Positions 17,658 to 26,670 of a DNA stretch of 64,000 nucleotides are shown here, in pieces. The notes beneath the pieces are model-generated. The model worked only from the letters and a program-made list of their open reading frames with translations. It was not told where the DNA came from and did not search any database. This stretch comes from Blastocatellia bacterium. GTDB taxonomy: Bacteria > Acidobacteriota > Blastocatellia > Chloracidobacteriales > JADJPF01. Both the position numbers and the translations under genes were made by a program. The first letter of the stretch is position 1, and each line of letters starts with the position of its first letter. The stretch is from the NCBI GenBank assembly GCA_025057015.1, contig JANWYG010000017.1, forward strand, positions 356,250 through 420,249, in the 5' to 3' direction.

Positions 17658-18119
17658 TTTGCGCCCCTCACCGAGATATAAACCTATCTACCGCCGCCAA
17701 TCCTGCTATTGCCAGTACGCCCAAACAGATTTTCGCTTTACCGGGATATAAGCCTATCTACTGCTGCCAAATCTCAACTCGAATCTAGCTTGAGCTCCAA
17801 AGCCCAGCCGCCAATTCCTGAAGCTAAAACCAGTACCCTCACCCGCCAAGAAGCGCAAAGAAGATCCATGATTGACCATAGTAGTAGCAGCAACCGTACA
17901 ACCGAAAAACGTTTAGCTATTACAGTTAATTTAACCTAAATTCCAGGATACACAAAGATAACAGTTATGTGCTAGATAGACAATTAGAACAACGAACTGC
18001 TAGCCAATATCTGTCCTTCAACTTTGAGGACAAACCTTTTTCCACTTTTGAGCAGTTGAAGTTAAGGGTCGGCAAGCTCGATGTAAGTTCGATAGCTATA
18101 CAACTCTTTCCGAATATCT
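17658..18119. other. 462-bp intergenic region with an imperfect direct repeat
   Basis: Lies between the start of the GH13 gene (reading left) and the end of the DUF3108 gene (also reading left). A 30-bp element occurs twice in the same orientation, 17671-17700 and 17741-17770, 26 of 30 bases identical with a 70-bp period, immediately upstream of the GH13 start. The rest is AT-rich with no gene that I can support; short open frames on the + strand have no recognisable content. Confidence 0.5.
17671..17770. repeat. Two direct copies of a 30-bp element (70-bp period)
   Basis: Copies at 17671-17700 and 17741-17770 share the core GATATAA.CCTATCTAC, with 4 mismatches in 30 bases. Position just 5' of a leftward sugar-hydrolase gene would suit a regulator-binding site pair, but a duplicated fragment of decayed DNA is equally possible. 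Confidence 0.5.
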
Positions 18120-18881
18120 CTATTTCTTCATCTCTACAAGATGAAAAGTTATCGTGCCAAAAGAACCTTTTACCTGCGCCATTAGCGGTATCCTCTTTAG
18201 ATCATCGCTCAGCCAGATCCTAAGACTACCAGAACGACGTAGCAGCTTACCAAAGACTTTTACGTCGATTTCTAAGGCAGTATACTTGCCAAACTCAGTC
18301 TCTACAGTCTTACGCCCAACGGGAGCGATTTCGATCTCATACAACTCACCGTTATCAGTTACCGGTAAAACAATCGGTGCATCAAGTTTCGAGTACCGGC
18401 AAACGTATATACCAGCTAAAGTATCCGTCACCCAATAAGGTACCTCTCGCTCCTTGCTTTGCAGCAACTTTTCAGGATGGCGCAGATCTCTACTTTGCCA
18501 TCGAATCCAGCGGCATTCCCTAGATACATCGGCACGCATTACAACGTGCCGCTTGCTATCATCCAAATCTTTCTCCGTCGTAAGCAGTCCCAAATCGGTA
18601 TCTACAGTAGAACTGAATCGATAGTTTACTTTAACGCCAACAAGTTTCGTCAGAAAACCCTTCGAGCGAGCCTCACAACTAAAGCGCCATCGCCCATTTA
18701 GCCTCTGGGTTTCAAAAGCCAGCTCGCCAACTTTTCCATAAAACGGAAACTTCGACAGACGGGCCTCATACACAAATCGCTCACCATCAGCAAACGGTAT
18801 GGTCTCGAGTAACTTCAGCTCTTTAGCAACGGAAGAGATACTTGCTAAGAATGTTAGAACAAAAGCGGTTATCGTGCGCAT
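18120..18881 (-). CDS. DUF3108 domain secreted protein
   Basis: 253 aa. N-terminal signal peptide (hydrophobic 4-18, ending near SSVAKE), then a beta-rich domain with FADGERFVYEARLSKFPFYGKVGEL and the GVKVNYRFSSTVDTDLG and LRRSGSLRIWLSDDLKRIPLMA segments typical of DUF3108, a family of periplasmic/outer-membrane associated proteins with a likely beta-barrel-like or lipid-binding fold. Function unknown. It is the last gene of the leftward LPS-heptose operon, 1 bp after the methyltransferase, so an envelope role is a fair inference. Confidence 0.75.
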   Translation of the reverse strand: MRTITAFVLTFLASISSVAKELKLLETIPFADGERFVYEARLSKFPFYGKVGELAFETQRLNGRWRFSCEARSKGFLTKLVGVKVNYRFSSTVDTDLGLLTTEKDLDDSKRHVVMRADVSRECRWIRWQSRDLRHPEKLLQSKEREVPYWVTDTLAGIYVCRYSKLDAPIVLPVTDNGELYEIEIAPVGRKTVETEFGKYTALEIDVKVFGKLLRRSGSLRIWLSDDLKRIPLMAQVKGSFGTITFHLVEMKK

Positions 18882-18882
18882 A

Positions 18883-19437
18883 TCAAGAAATTAGATAAGC
18901 TTTAGCAACAAGCGTTGCCAAGGTCAGCAAAGTTCCAAATAGTGCCCTGTATTCGCGATATCGAAGATAAAGCTTCACGTCAAAATTCCCTTTGTTACGT
19001 CCAGGCCACGGTTTCAGCCGAGGAAAAAACAACGGCACCCGTAGCGCGTACTCTGAATAAGCTTCTGGAAACAAGTTGTACATTACTTCCTGCTCAGCCA
19101 GCATCACTGGCCAATAGACCGTTAAATAAAAAAAAACGTATATCACGAAAAGTATAAACTTGTTAGCAGCCAGTACCAAACCTAGTCCCAGCAGAAAGCT
19201 TCCCAGATACAGCGGGTTGCGAGTATAAGCATAAGGTCCGTCTGTAGCTAGCTGCTCGTTTTTCCGCAGATGACCACAAGCCCAAGCCCTCACAACCAGC
19301 CCTAACAACGCTACCGCCGTTCCTGTAGCTATGCTCATAGCGGTAGGGCTAGCTAACAGTAATACAACAGCACCCAGCACAAAACCGAGCGGTACACGCA
19401 GTCTGACTAACCTCTGTTTCAGCGCTTCAACTGCCAT
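18883..19437 (-). CDS. Isoprenylcysteine carboxyl methyltransferase-family (ICMT/PEMT) membrane protein
   Basis: About 184 aa, four to five transmembrane segments. The family signature is GPYAYTRNPLYLGSFLLGLG, followed by LAEQEVMYNLFPEAYSEYALRVPLFFP, which forms the SAM-binding and catalytic C-terminal part of ICMT/phospholipid methyltransferase-like proteins. Bacterial members methylate lipids or small molecules and seldom have known substrates. ATG at 19437 overlaps the heptosyltransferase by 19 bp; a start 22 codons upstream would overlap by 85 bp and adds a hydrophilic tail absent from the family. Confidence 0.8.
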   Translation of the reverse strand: MAVEALKQRLVRLRVPLGFVLGAVVLLLASPTAMSIATGTAVALLGLVVRAWACGHLRKNEQLATDGPYAYTRNPLYLGSFLLGLGLVLAANKFILFVIYVFFYLTVYWPVMLAEQEVMYNLFPEAYSEYALRVPLFFPRLKPWPGRNKGNFDVKLYLRYREYRALFGTLLTLATLVAKAYLIS

Positions 19438-20456
19438 AACTTTGTTTGCTGTAATCTCCTCTCTACACCTCGCAGAACTTGATCTACCGAAATGTCCATA
19501 CACTCAATCGTCGGACAGTGCCGCCTATAACAGCCTTGCCGGCACTCGACATTGAGCTCGACGCAAACATCCAGCGGATTTATAGGGCCGTTTCTGCTTG
19601 GATCAGTAGGACCGTATATACCGACTATTGGTGTAGCAACCGCAGCGGCTATATGCAAAGGCCCAGTGTCCGAGCCCACAAACAATACCGCACGCTTTGC
19701 TAAAGCTACAAACTGCTTCAAATTGACATTCACAGCAGTAGCAACACTCCTACGACTCGAACTAACCACTCTATCAGCAAGTTGCTCCTCGCCAGGTCCT
19801 AAGGTAACTAGACTATACAGCCCGAAGTGCTCAGCTAAAGCGTCAGCCAGCAAGCCGAAGCGCTCAGCAGGCCACAGTTTCGTCACCCAACCACCGCCAG
19901 GATTAATTATAGCAAACCGTCCTACTGCTAGTTTGCCAAGTAGCTCGTCTATGTATCCTTCGTCAGCTTCAGAGACGTATATGGGAAACTTATAGCCCGA
20001 AGTCTTGGCTCCGATAGCACGAACTAGCTGCAAGTTCTTTTCAATAACATGCAGTCTGCTATCTACTACTACTTGATGAGTCAAGAAAAACCTTGATGCC
20101 TCTTCCCGCAGTCCGTTGTTAGAAAAGCCAAGCCTCACTTTAGCTGTTGAAAGCGCTGCAAAAAGGCCAGATTTAAGAAGTCCTTGCATATCGAGTGCCA
20201 CATCGAAGCCCTTCCTACAACGAGCTACAGCTGTCATTGCCTCCCGCCAAGCAAGAAATGGAGAGCGTCGCCACAACTTCGTATCCACCACTATTAACTC
20301 ATCTATCACAGGTGAGCCTTCCAAGATCTTAGCCGCCGTTTTTTCGACAACCCAGCCGATGCGCGAATCTGGGAAAGTCTCCTTCAACGCCGCCACCGCA
20401 GGTAGAGCATGTACACAATCGCCTATTGCGCTTAGCCTTACCACCAAAAAGTTCAT
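19419..20456 (-). CDS. waaC: LPS heptosyltransferase (glycosyltransferase family 9)
   Basis: About 345 aa, GT9 family, transfers ADP-heptose to the LPS inner core on the cytosolic side of the inner membrane. Seen: N-terminal NFLVVRLSAIGDCVHALPAVAAL, the C-terminal nucleotide-binding block INPGGGWVTKLWPAERFGLLADAL and VGSDTGPLHIAAAVATPIVGIYGPTDPSRNGP. The ATG at 20456 gives the usual family N-terminus; a TTG at 20492 is possible. A C-terminal cluster C-x3-C-x3-C-x4-C (ECRQGCYRRHCPTIECM) is unusual and resembles a metal site. Waac versus WaaF cannot be settled by eye, but adjacency to hldE parts supports the heptose role. Confidence 0.85.
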   Translation of the reverse strand: MNFLVVRLSAIGDCVHALPAVAALKETFPDSRIGWVVEKTAAKILEGSPVIDELIVVDTKLWRRSPFLAWREAMTAVARCRKGFDVALDMQGLLKSGLFAALSTAKVRLGFSNNGLREEASRFFLTHQVVVDSRLHVIEKNLQLVRAIGAKTSGYKFPIYVSEADEGYIDELLGKLAVGRFAIINPGGGWVTKLWPAERFGLLADALAEHFGLYSLVTLGPGEEQLADRVVSSSRRSVATAVNVNLKQFVALAKRAVLFVGSDTGPLHIAAAVATPIVGIYGPTDPSRNGPINPLDVCVELNVECRQGCYRRHCPTIECMDISVDQVLRGVERRLQQTKLWQLKR

Positions 20457-20479
20457 CCTTAAGATTTGCTCAGCTAATT

Positions 20480-20971
20480 TCAGTTTCCGCAAACGACGTT
20501 CACTATACTATTTAGTAATGCCGTCGTAGAGTGCTCCTTTGGATCGCCAACTATGGCAACTGTTCCGCCGTAGCTTCTAACCACCTCACGCTCAGGTACG
20601 CTGTCAATCGTATAATCAGTGCCTTTCGCATGTACGTCTGGCTTGAGTAAAAGCAGCAAGTCTGAAACGGTAGTTCCATCAAAGACCGTAACATAATCCA
20701 CACACCGCAGCGCAGCCACTAGCTCAGCTCGCTCATGCTGCGGTACCAAAGGTCTACCTTCACCTTTCAACTCCCTTACCGAACGGTCGCTATTTACGGC
20801 AACTACTAGGACGTCTCCTAATAGACGTGCCGCTTGCAGATAACGTACATGGCCTACATGCAGTAGGTCAAAGCAACCGTTCGCTAGTACGACTTTTGTT
20901 GCCACAAGCCGTTTCCTAAGCAAAGTAAGTTCTCTGAGAAGCTCATCCAAAGTAACTATCGCCATCTGCAT
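20480..20971 (-). CDS. rfaE2: D-glycero-beta-D-manno-heptose 1-phosphate adenylyltransferase (HldE C-terminal type)
   Basis: 163-aa nucleotidyltransferase that makes ADP-D-glycero-D-manno-heptose. The cytidylyltransferase HxGH motif is in [22 protein letters not shown], followed by [19 protein letters not shown] and the KGTDYT segment. In many proteobacteria this is fused to the kinase as HldE; here it is a separate gene whose start overlaps the kinase end by 16 bp (20956-20971). The next gene is the heptosyltransferase, so order is kinase, adenylyltransferase, transferase. Confidence 0.93.
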   Translation of the reverse strand: MQMAIVTLDELLRELTLLRKRLVATKVVLANGCFDLLHVGHVRYLQAARLLGDVLVVAVNSDRSVRELKGEGRPLVPQHERAELVAALRCVDYVTVFDGTTVSDLLLLLKPDVHAKGTDYTIDSVPEREVVRSYGGTVAIVGDPKEHSTTALLNSIVNVVCGN

Positions 20972-21942
20972 TCCCTTCGTACTGATTCGAGTAGCTCTGC
21001 TTGCGTAACCGTAGCGGTAGCTCGCTTCATGACAACTATACCACCAGCATGATTAGCTATGTTAGCAGCATCTTTGAAAGTAGCGCCGGCAGCTATAGCT
21101 AAAGCAAATGCTGCCATTACAGTATCCCCAGCCCCGGTTACATCCACAGGATCTAGGCTGCCTACGGCATCGAACTTAGTAGCAGATCCATCAGGTAAAA
21201 AAAGACTCATACCTTCAGATCCTCTTGTAAGCAGCAATGCCTTTAGTCCTAGTTCTTCACGAAGTTGTTTGCCAGCACAAACAACCTCTTCTTCGCTGAA
21301 GACCTCTCGCTTAAGAAGCTCCTCCAGTTCCGCGTGGTTAGGCGTTGCTGCTGTAACACCAGCAAAGAGTTTCAGCCGATGCCTTGAGTCAACTAAAACA
21401 GGGACTCGTCTGTCAACATCCCGTAGAAGCGTCACGACATCATCACCTATCGCACCATAGTTATAGTCAGAGACAACTACAGCATCTACCGTATTGACAG
21501 TAGCGGCCACTTCGGAGCGAAGCCTGTCGAGAAACTCGAAACCAGGAGTTGCTTTAGGCTCGCGGTCAATTCTGATCACTTGCTGCCGCGTAGAATGTGC
21601 TGAGCCGGCTAGTATACGTGTTTTCGTAGGGGTGACGTAGCCAGGCACGGTAACCAGCTTGCAGACCACACCGAGCTGCTTGAGCGATAGATTAAGCGCT
21701 CTCCCGCTGCGATCTTTGCCGAGAAAGCCACAAATAGTCACCTTACCACCCAACGCTGCAATGTTTGCTGCGGCATTTGCGGCACCACCTGGTAGCAACT
21801 GGGTCTTTTCGTACTCCAGTATCATCACAGGTGCTTCACGCGAAATGCGGGCTATACGACCATACACAAACTCATCAGCTATCAGATCGCCTATGACAAG
21901 CAGCCGACACTTAGCAAAATCGGTTATAATTTGTTCAAGCAT
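20956..21942 (-). CDS. rfaE1: D-glycero-beta-D-manno-heptose-7-phosphate kinase (PfkB family, HldE N-terminal type)
   Basis: 328-aa ribokinase/PfkB-family enzyme. N-terminal [24 protein letters not shown] and [15 protein letters not shown] are characteristic of RfaE1; the second signature [15 protein letters not shown] carries the catalytic Asp and anion-hole glycines. Phosphorylates D-glycero-D-manno-heptose 7-phosphate at C1. First gene of the leftward LPS-heptose operon, which needs GmhA and GmhB from elsewhere. A 41-bp gap separates it from the divergent phosphoesterase gene. Confidence 0.93.
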   Translation of the reverse strand: MLEQIITDFAKCRLLVIGDLIADEFVYGRIARISREAPVMILEYEKTQLLPGGAANAAANIAALGGKVTICGFLGKDRSGRALNLSLKQLGVVCKLVTVPGYVTPTKTRILAGSAHSTRQQVIRIDREPKATPGFEFLDRLRSEVAATVNTVDAVVVSDYNYGAIGDDVVTLLRDVDRRVPVLVDSRHRLKLFAGVTAATPNHAELEELLKREVFSEEEVVCAGKQLREELGLKALLLTRGSEGMSLFLPDGSATKFDAVGSLDPVDVTGAGDTVMAAFALAIAAGATFKDAANIANHAGGIVVMKRATATVTQAELLESVRRECRWR

Positions 21943-21983
21943 AAACCTGAAATTTTAGCTAAAAGCTGACCTGTATCCAAACC

Positions 21984-22682
21984 ATGAAGACGTTCGCCGT
22001 CGGAGACGTACATGGACAATTTCGCGCCTTAAAAAGGCTGTTGGCAAAACTGCCAATCGACTATGACAAAGACTTGCTTGTTTTCGTTGGAGATCTAGTC
22101 GATCGCGGTCCGCAGTCCGATCGCGTTTTAGACTATGTGCGTAACCTACAGCGAGCCATCGTGCTACAAGGCAATCATGAACAGATGATGCTCAAAGCAT
22201 ACGAAAATGAGCTAGCTTTTGATGTATGGATATCGATGGGAGGAAACACGACCTATCGCAACTACTGTGGTAACAACCTTCCGGACTGGAAGCTCTATCG
22301 CCGGCTCGTACCTAAAGATGTGCTCGCATATTTGGCAAGTTTACCCTGGATCTACCGCAACGAACATGCCTTATTCGTACACGCCGGAGCCCGCAGAACG
22401 GCAACCGGCGCCTGGTCAGTCGAAGATCGCTACACAGCCCTTTGGTACAGAGACCTAGACTTTTGGCGTGAGTATGATGCCGAAAATATAGTCGTAGGAC
22501 ATACCCCGACTAATAAAATACGTAAAATGCTTGGTCAGCCACTTCAGCCTGACAAGCAAATGCAAGCTTGGAGCCGAGGCCCTATACTTGCCATCGACTG
22601 TGGTGCTGGACTTGGCTACAGACTCTGCGCAGTACAACTGCCAGAACGCGTCTTCTATTATGAAGAAATAGGCCCTAAGTGA
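21984..22682 (+). CDS. Metallophosphoesterase, Ser/Thr protein phosphatase or ApaH type
   Basis: 232-aa binuclear metal hydrolase. The three defining blocks are GDVHG (7-11), GDLVDRG (36-42) and GNHE (63-66), with later metal-ligand histidines in LFVHAG and VVGHTPT. This is the arrangement of PrpA/lambda-type protein phosphatases and diadenosine tetraphosphatase-like enzymes; the substrate cannot be told by sequence alone. With three kinase/phosphatase genes elsewhere in the window a protein phosphatase role is possible. Stand-alone, divergent from the heptose operon. Confidence 0.88.
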   Translation: MKTFAVGDVHGQFRALKRLLAKLPIDYDKDLLVFVGDLVDRGPQSDRVLDYVRNLQRAIVLQGNHEQMMLKAYENELAFDVWISMGGNTTYRNYCGNNLPDWKLYRRLVPKDVLAYLASLPWIYRNEHALFVHAGARRTATGAWSVEDRYTALWYRDLDFWREYDAENIVVGHTPTNKIRKMLGQPLQPDKQMQAWSRGPILAIDCGAGLGYRLCAVQLPERVFYYEEIGPK

Positions 22683-22794
22683 AAACAGAAGGCCTGATAA
22701 AAAACACATCCATTGCCTTTATACATCCAAATCTTAGTGCTAAAGTTAAATTAGGTCTGTTCCTACATAAAACTGAGTTGTTTAAGGAGGATTT

Positions 22795-23901
22795 ATGAAA
22801 CCGCTCATACTAGTTATATTGCTACTATCAGCAGTCACAGTGTTCGCCGATAAAGCTCAAACAAAAAAGGTTAAACTTAAGGACAAAGAAAATCCTGAAA
22901 AGATTGGCAAACGTGACATTAATAACAATCAGATTAATTTTTATTCATTAGAGAGAGAAATAGCCATAGGACAGCAGCTAGCTGCAGAAACAGAGCGGCA
23001 GTTGAAGTTAATAGACGATCCTGTAGTTACTGAATATATCAATCGTTTAGGTCAAAACATAGCCCTCAACTCCGATGCCAAGGTACCATTTACGATCAAG
23101 GTGATAGACTCGGAGGAGGTGAATGCTTTTGCGTTGCCAGGAGGATACTTCTTTGTCAACAAAGGGTTGATACTAGCAGCTGACACAGAGGCCGAACTTG
23201 TCGGTGTAATGGCACATGAAATAGCCCACGTAGCCGCACGCCATGGCACAGAACAAGTGTCTAAAGGGCAACTGCTTGAGTTCGGTTCTATACCTCTCAT
23301 CTTCCTCGGTGGTGGCATAGGTGTCCTTGCTAGAACGGCTGCGAGCTTTGCCATACCGCTGACTTTTCTCAAATTTAGCCGCGGCGCAGAAAGCGAGGCA
23401 GATATGCTCGGCGCGCAGTACGCTTGGGCAAGTGGTTATGACCCGAACGGAATGATAATGATGTTCGAAAAACTCCAGCAAAAAGAGAGTAAGAAACCTG
23501 GTACTATGTCCAAGATCTTCAGTAGTCACCCAGCTACTGGTGATAGGGCCATAGCATTAAGAGCTCTCATAGCTAAATTTCCAGAAAAAGAGGAATACAT
23601 AATCACCTCATCTGATTTTCAGAAAGTCAAAAACAGGCTGCTTGCTTTCTCCGGACCTCGTCGATCATTACTTGCAGGAGACGAACAACCAACCGAGGGA
23701 CGACCTACACTGAGACGGCGGCGAGATAGTGATATCGACAATCCAGACTACGAAGACACGCAGCCTAAGGAGCGCCCCACGCTACGTAGGCGCGGCGATA
23801 GTCCCTTGGATACGCAAGAACAGCAAGACAACACTGATAGCACTCCGGTCGAACCTTCGCGGCCAACGTTAAAACGTTCAGGAGGGGGAGGCAGTCAATA
23901 G
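22795..23901 (+). CDS. M48-family secreted zinc metalloprotease with repeated basic C-terminal tail
   Basis: 368 aa. Signal peptide (residues 1-18), then an M48/Ste24-like protease domain: HEIAH at 141-145 with catalytic Glu142, the third zinc ligand in GAESEADMLG (Glu199 or Glu201), and YDPNGMIMMFEKLQQ. Homologues are BepA/LoiP-like periplasmic chaperone-proteases that care for outer-membrane proteins. Oddity: residues 303-362 contain three copies of RPTL(R/K)R (303, 327 and 356) separated by acidic, Asp/Glu/Gln-rich spacers. Strong Shine-Dalgarno AAGGAGG 5 bp before the ATG. The rsmI start abuts its stop directly. Confidence 0.9.
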   Translation: MKPLILVILLLSAVTVFADKAQTKKVKLKDKENPEKIGKRDINNNQINFYSLEREIAIGQQLAAETERQLKLIDDPVVTEYINRLGQNIALNSDAKVPFTIKVIDSEEVNAFALPGGYFFVNKGLILAADTEAELVGVMAHEIAHVAARHGTEQVSKGQLLEFGSIPLIFLGGGIGVLARTAASFAIPLTFLKFSRGAESEADMLGAQYAWASGYDPNGMIMMFEKLQQKESKKPGTMSKIFSSHPATGDRAIALRALIAKFPEKEEYIITSSDFQKVKNRLLAFSGPRRSLLAGDEQPTEGRPTLRRRRDSDIDNPDYEDTQPKERPTLRRRGDSPLDTQEQQDNTDSTPVEPSRPTLKRSGGGGSQ

Positions 23902-24741
23902 ATGTCCGGTAAGCTCTATGTGGTCGCTACGCCCATAGGCAACCTAGAAGACATCACTATCAGAGCACTCAACGTCCTCAAAAGCGTAGCCCTTATAGCT
24001 TGCGAAGATACGCGTCATACTGCTAAGCTGTTGAAGCACTATGAGATATCTACGCCTACGATAAGTTATCATGAACATAACGAAAAGGAGCGTGCACTAC
24101 AGATACTGGGCAGATTAGAACAAGGCGATTCGGTAGCGCTTGTAAGTGACGCCGGTACGCCACTACTCTCAGACCCAGGGCATGTCATAGTGTGTCTAGC
24201 AATAGAAGCTGGCTTTAAGATCGAGCCTGTACCAGGTGCTTCAGCTCTATTAGCAGGACTAGTAGCGTCAGGTCTTCCCTTACATGACTTCTTCTTTTGC
24301 GGCTTTCTTCCAGCAAGAGCATCCCAACGTCGACGTCGACTGAGGCAACTGCTAGATATAGGTACTACTCTTGTCTTCTATGAAGCCCCACACCGTATCC
24401 GCGAAGCGCTACAAGACTTGTCTCAGGTATGTCCTGATATCACTTTGGTAGTAGCCCGCGAGCTGACCAAACTACATGAAGAGTTCCTGCGAGGTACACC
24501 GACGGAACTCCTAGAGAAGTTAACCTTTCCTCGCGGTGAGTTCGTCATACTGCTCGACAGCAGACAACTTGACAGCAGCCAAGCCACAGTTATTTCCGAC
24601 AACAAGAGTATAAAAAGCCGGGTAGAAGCGCTTCAGATGCAAGGACTAGATCGAATGGATGCAATCAAGCAAGTCGCTAAAAAACTCGGCATCAGCAAAA
24701 GCGAGGCCTATAGAAGGTTACAAGAGGAGCTTAGTCAATAA
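23902..24741 (+). CDS. rsmI: 16S rRNA (cytidine-1402-2'-O)-methyltransferase
   Basis: 279 aa. Tetrapyrrole-methylase-fold SAM enzyme that 2'-O-methylates C1402 in the ribosomal P site. Seen: VVATPIGNLEDITIRAL at the N-terminus, CEDTRHTAKLL, ALVSDAGTPLLSDPG and PGASALLAGLVASGLP, all characteristic of RsmI, plus a C-terminal helix-turn-helix-like end (RMDAIKQVAKKLGISKSEAYRRL) typical of the family. It begins immediately after the M48 stop and converges on the L,D-transpeptidase gene with an 11-bp overlap. Confidence 0.95.
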   Translation: MSGKLYVVATPIGNLEDITIRALNVLKSVALIACEDTRHTAKLLKHYEISTPTISYHEHNEKERALQILGRLEQGDSVALVSDAGTPLLSDPGHVIVCLAIEAGFKIEPVPGASALLAGLVASGLPLHDFFFCGFLPARASQRRRRLRQLLDIGTTLVFYEAPHRIREALQDLSQVCPDITLVVARELTKLHEEFLRGTPTELLEKLTFPRGEFVILLDSRQLDSSQATVISDNKSIKSRVEALQMQGLDRMDAIKQVAKKLGISKSEAYRRLQEELSQ

Positions 24742-25441
24742 AATAGTTACCTCTGTTATCTACTTTTACACTAGGCAACAGTCTGTGCTTTTCAAAATAT
24801 TCGTAAAGTGGCCTTAGATTTTGCCAGAACTCGAGAAACTGCGACCTAGCATTTAGTATCTTGAAACCTTGTTCGTCGAGCCTCGTAGGGAAGATATGAA
24901 CAGCTATGACTTGCTGTCCATTAGACTTAGCCATCACAGCAGTTATATAAAGTTCTTTTATGCCTTCATCCGTAATTGGCAGGCAGCCTATAGTTACACA
25001 GTCACCGTGAATATAGATATCTCCACCAAGAGCAGGTTTGTAGCCAAGTATTTTGTCCGACTCGTTAGGATAGCTTACTCGCATAGAGAGGTGGTACTTA
25101 CTGAGCGGATTGAAGACATCTATATGATAAACTCCTTCGGGAACTTGCAGGTCACCTTCGCGACGCTTTGGCCCAAGAGTTCCAGAGGACGCACAGATCT
25201 CATACTTTTTGACAAACTTGTAGGGCAAGCTACGTTTGTCTCTAGCCCATAGTTCCAACACGGCCTCATGTTTGAATACTCTGATAAAGACTTCTCTAGG
25301 AGGATAGCTGAGGCCTGCTTCGGTAAATGAAGCTTCCACTACTGCTGATTTCTCTTGGAACGCTTTCCTTACCCGCTCAAACTGCAGCTGACGCTCTAGA
25401 AAACCAGCCTGTATAACCATAAATGCAATAGCAAGTTTCAT
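24731..25441 (-). CDS. L,D-transpeptidase (YkuD domain, YafK-like)
   Basis: 236 aa. N-terminal hydrophobic stretch (residues 1-12) may be a signal, then a YkuD catalytic domain with IHG (144-146) and TIGC ending in nucleophile Cys153 (SxGC consensus, here TIGC). Family members crosslink peptidoglycan or attach or release lipoproteins from it; the surrounding charged segments and the ITDEGIKELY block fit the YafK branch (DpaA-type amidase). Overlaps the lytic transglycosylase gene by 4 bp, so the two murein enzymes are co-expressed. Confidence 0.87.
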   Translation of the reverse strand: MKLAIAFMVIQAGFLERQLQFERVRKAFQEKSAVVEASFTEAGLSYPPREVFIRVFKHEAVLELWARDKRSLPYKFVKKYEICASSGTLGPKRREGDLQVPEGVYHIDVFNPLSKYHLSMRVSYPNESDKILGYKPALGGDIYIHGDCVTIGCLPITDEGIKELYITAVMAKSNGQQVIAVHIFPTRLDEQGFKILNARSQFLEFWQNLRPLYEYFEKHRLLPSVKVDNRGNYFID

Positions 25442-26064
25442 TCACTAGTCCATCCATAAGGCATAAGTAGATGCCGTTTATAAGTACGATAGCGTTGCAT
25501 TACCTTGAGCACATAACTTCTTGTTTCCGGGAAGTCTATCTGCTCGATATATTGAGCAGGAGTATGCTGGTTAGCAATACTTGCTTGCCATCTGGTAGCA
25601 TGGCTTGGGCCTGCATTGTAACTTGCGAGAATAACCGGTAGAGGTTCTGCAAGATGACCGTACTTTGTCATCAACCGATCTATGTACCAACAGCCCAAGT
25701 ATATATTGACTTCCGGTTCAAGCAGCAGCTCCTCCTCGGTTCTGCCACGCCCGGCCTTGAAAACTTCGGCCAGGTGTCGTAGTCCGGTCACGCGCTTCCA
25801 CTCACGCAGCGTAGCCTGAGTCACCTGCATTAGCCCTACCGCCCCAGCACGGGAGCGTGCCGCAGGATTAAAGCGCGACTCTTCATAAATAATAGCGTGT
25901 ATCAACGCCGGATCCAGGCCATAACTGCTACTTATGCGAACAATTATGTGATCATATCTGTGAAAATAGTGATGGTGCACAAACTGAGCTAATGCAGCGC
26001 TCATAGCAAGCAGCACTACTGCAGCCAATACGCAAATTATTTTTTTAGTTCTAATCATCGCCAA
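25438..26064 (-). CDS. Lytic transglycosylase (SLT domain)
   Basis: 208 aa. A single N-terminal membrane helix (residues 8-27) anchors a soluble-lytic-transglycosylase domain: IIYEESRFNPAARSRAGAVGLMQV with catalytic Glu62 (the E before S) and the later LASYNAGP block. Cleaves the glycan strand of peptidoglycan with 1,6-anhydro formation. Forms a pair with the L,D-transpeptidase downstream. The architecture resembles SLT domain proteins of the Slt/MltE-type rather than MltG. Confidence 0.9.
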   Translation of the reverse strand: MAMIRTKKIICVLAAVVLLAMSAALAQFVHHHYFHRYDHIIVRISSSYGLDPALIHAIIYEESRFNPAARSRAGAVGLMQVTQATLREWKRVTGLRHLAEVFKAGRGRTEEELLLEPEVNIYLGCWYIDRLMTKYGHLAEPLPVILASYNAGPSHATRWQASIANQHTPAQYIEQIDFPETRSYVLKVMQRYRTYKRHLLMPYGWTSE

Positions 26065-26158
26065 CCAACAGCAAAACAGCAGTAATCAAAATCGTCTTGT
26101 ACGTCTTTTATTAGGATGTTACCTTGTTTATATACTATAGCTCAGTAGGCAAAGAATT

Positions 26159-26662
26159 ATGAAACTACTTCTTATGCTAAGTCTGCTGCTTGTTGCAGTG
26201 CCTCAGAACTTACAAAAAGACAACGCACTCAGCTTCGATAAGCCTAAACAGCAGCAGTCAATTCCCAATCCTTATGTCGTAAGCTATCCCAAGGACGTAG
26301 TAGTAGAAAGATTAGCAGGCTACTTCAAGGACAGTCAGATGCAGCTAGACACTACGTTTACCAGAAAAGAGGAAGGTTTTTTGGTAACTAAGCCGTTTGT
26401 TTTCGTCAAGGGTACCCTTACTCGCAGCCAACTAGACAGATTTGGCAGTTGTCCGGCAGCAGAGAAGCGTAATTGGACAAGAGCTAGGGCAACATTCCAA
26501 ATTACGGTCGAAGCTACAGCGCCAGATCAGTCAAGGATAACGGTTAGCAGCAAGCTTGAGGGATTGTCGCAAGAGCTCACAGGCAGCAGCTGGGTAAGCT
26601 GCAAGTCCAATGGACAAATGGAACTGCAAATACTAGAGCAGATACTAGAGTCGCTCAAATAG
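26159..26662 (+). CDS. Secreted hypothetical protein
   Basis: 167 aa. N-terminal signal peptide (residues 2-15), Gln/Pro-rich linker, then a domain with YPKDVVVERLAGYFKDSQMQLDTTFTRKEEGFLVTKPFVF and regular alternation of beta strands; the pattern resembles small periplasmic domains such as BamC-like folds but no family can be named. Two cysteines (SCPAA and SCKS) could form a disulfide. It precedes the membrane protein at 26671 by 8 bp. A TATACT at 26131-26136 could be its -10. Confidence 0.55.
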   Translation: MKLLLMLSLLLVAVPQNLQKDNALSFDKPKQQQSIPNPYVVSYPKDVVVERLAGYFKDSQMQLDTTFTRKEEGFLVTKPFVFVKGTLTRSQLDRFGSCPAAEKRNWTRARATFQITVEATAPDQSRITVSSKLEGLSQELTGSSWVSCKSNGQMELQILEQILESLK

Positions 26663-26670
26663 GTAGAAAG

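Noticed and set aside
17709..18223. Short plus-strand open frames in the GH13/DUF3108 gap
   Set aside because: No recognisable motif, one overlaps the DUF3108 gene and the other contains the direct repeat.
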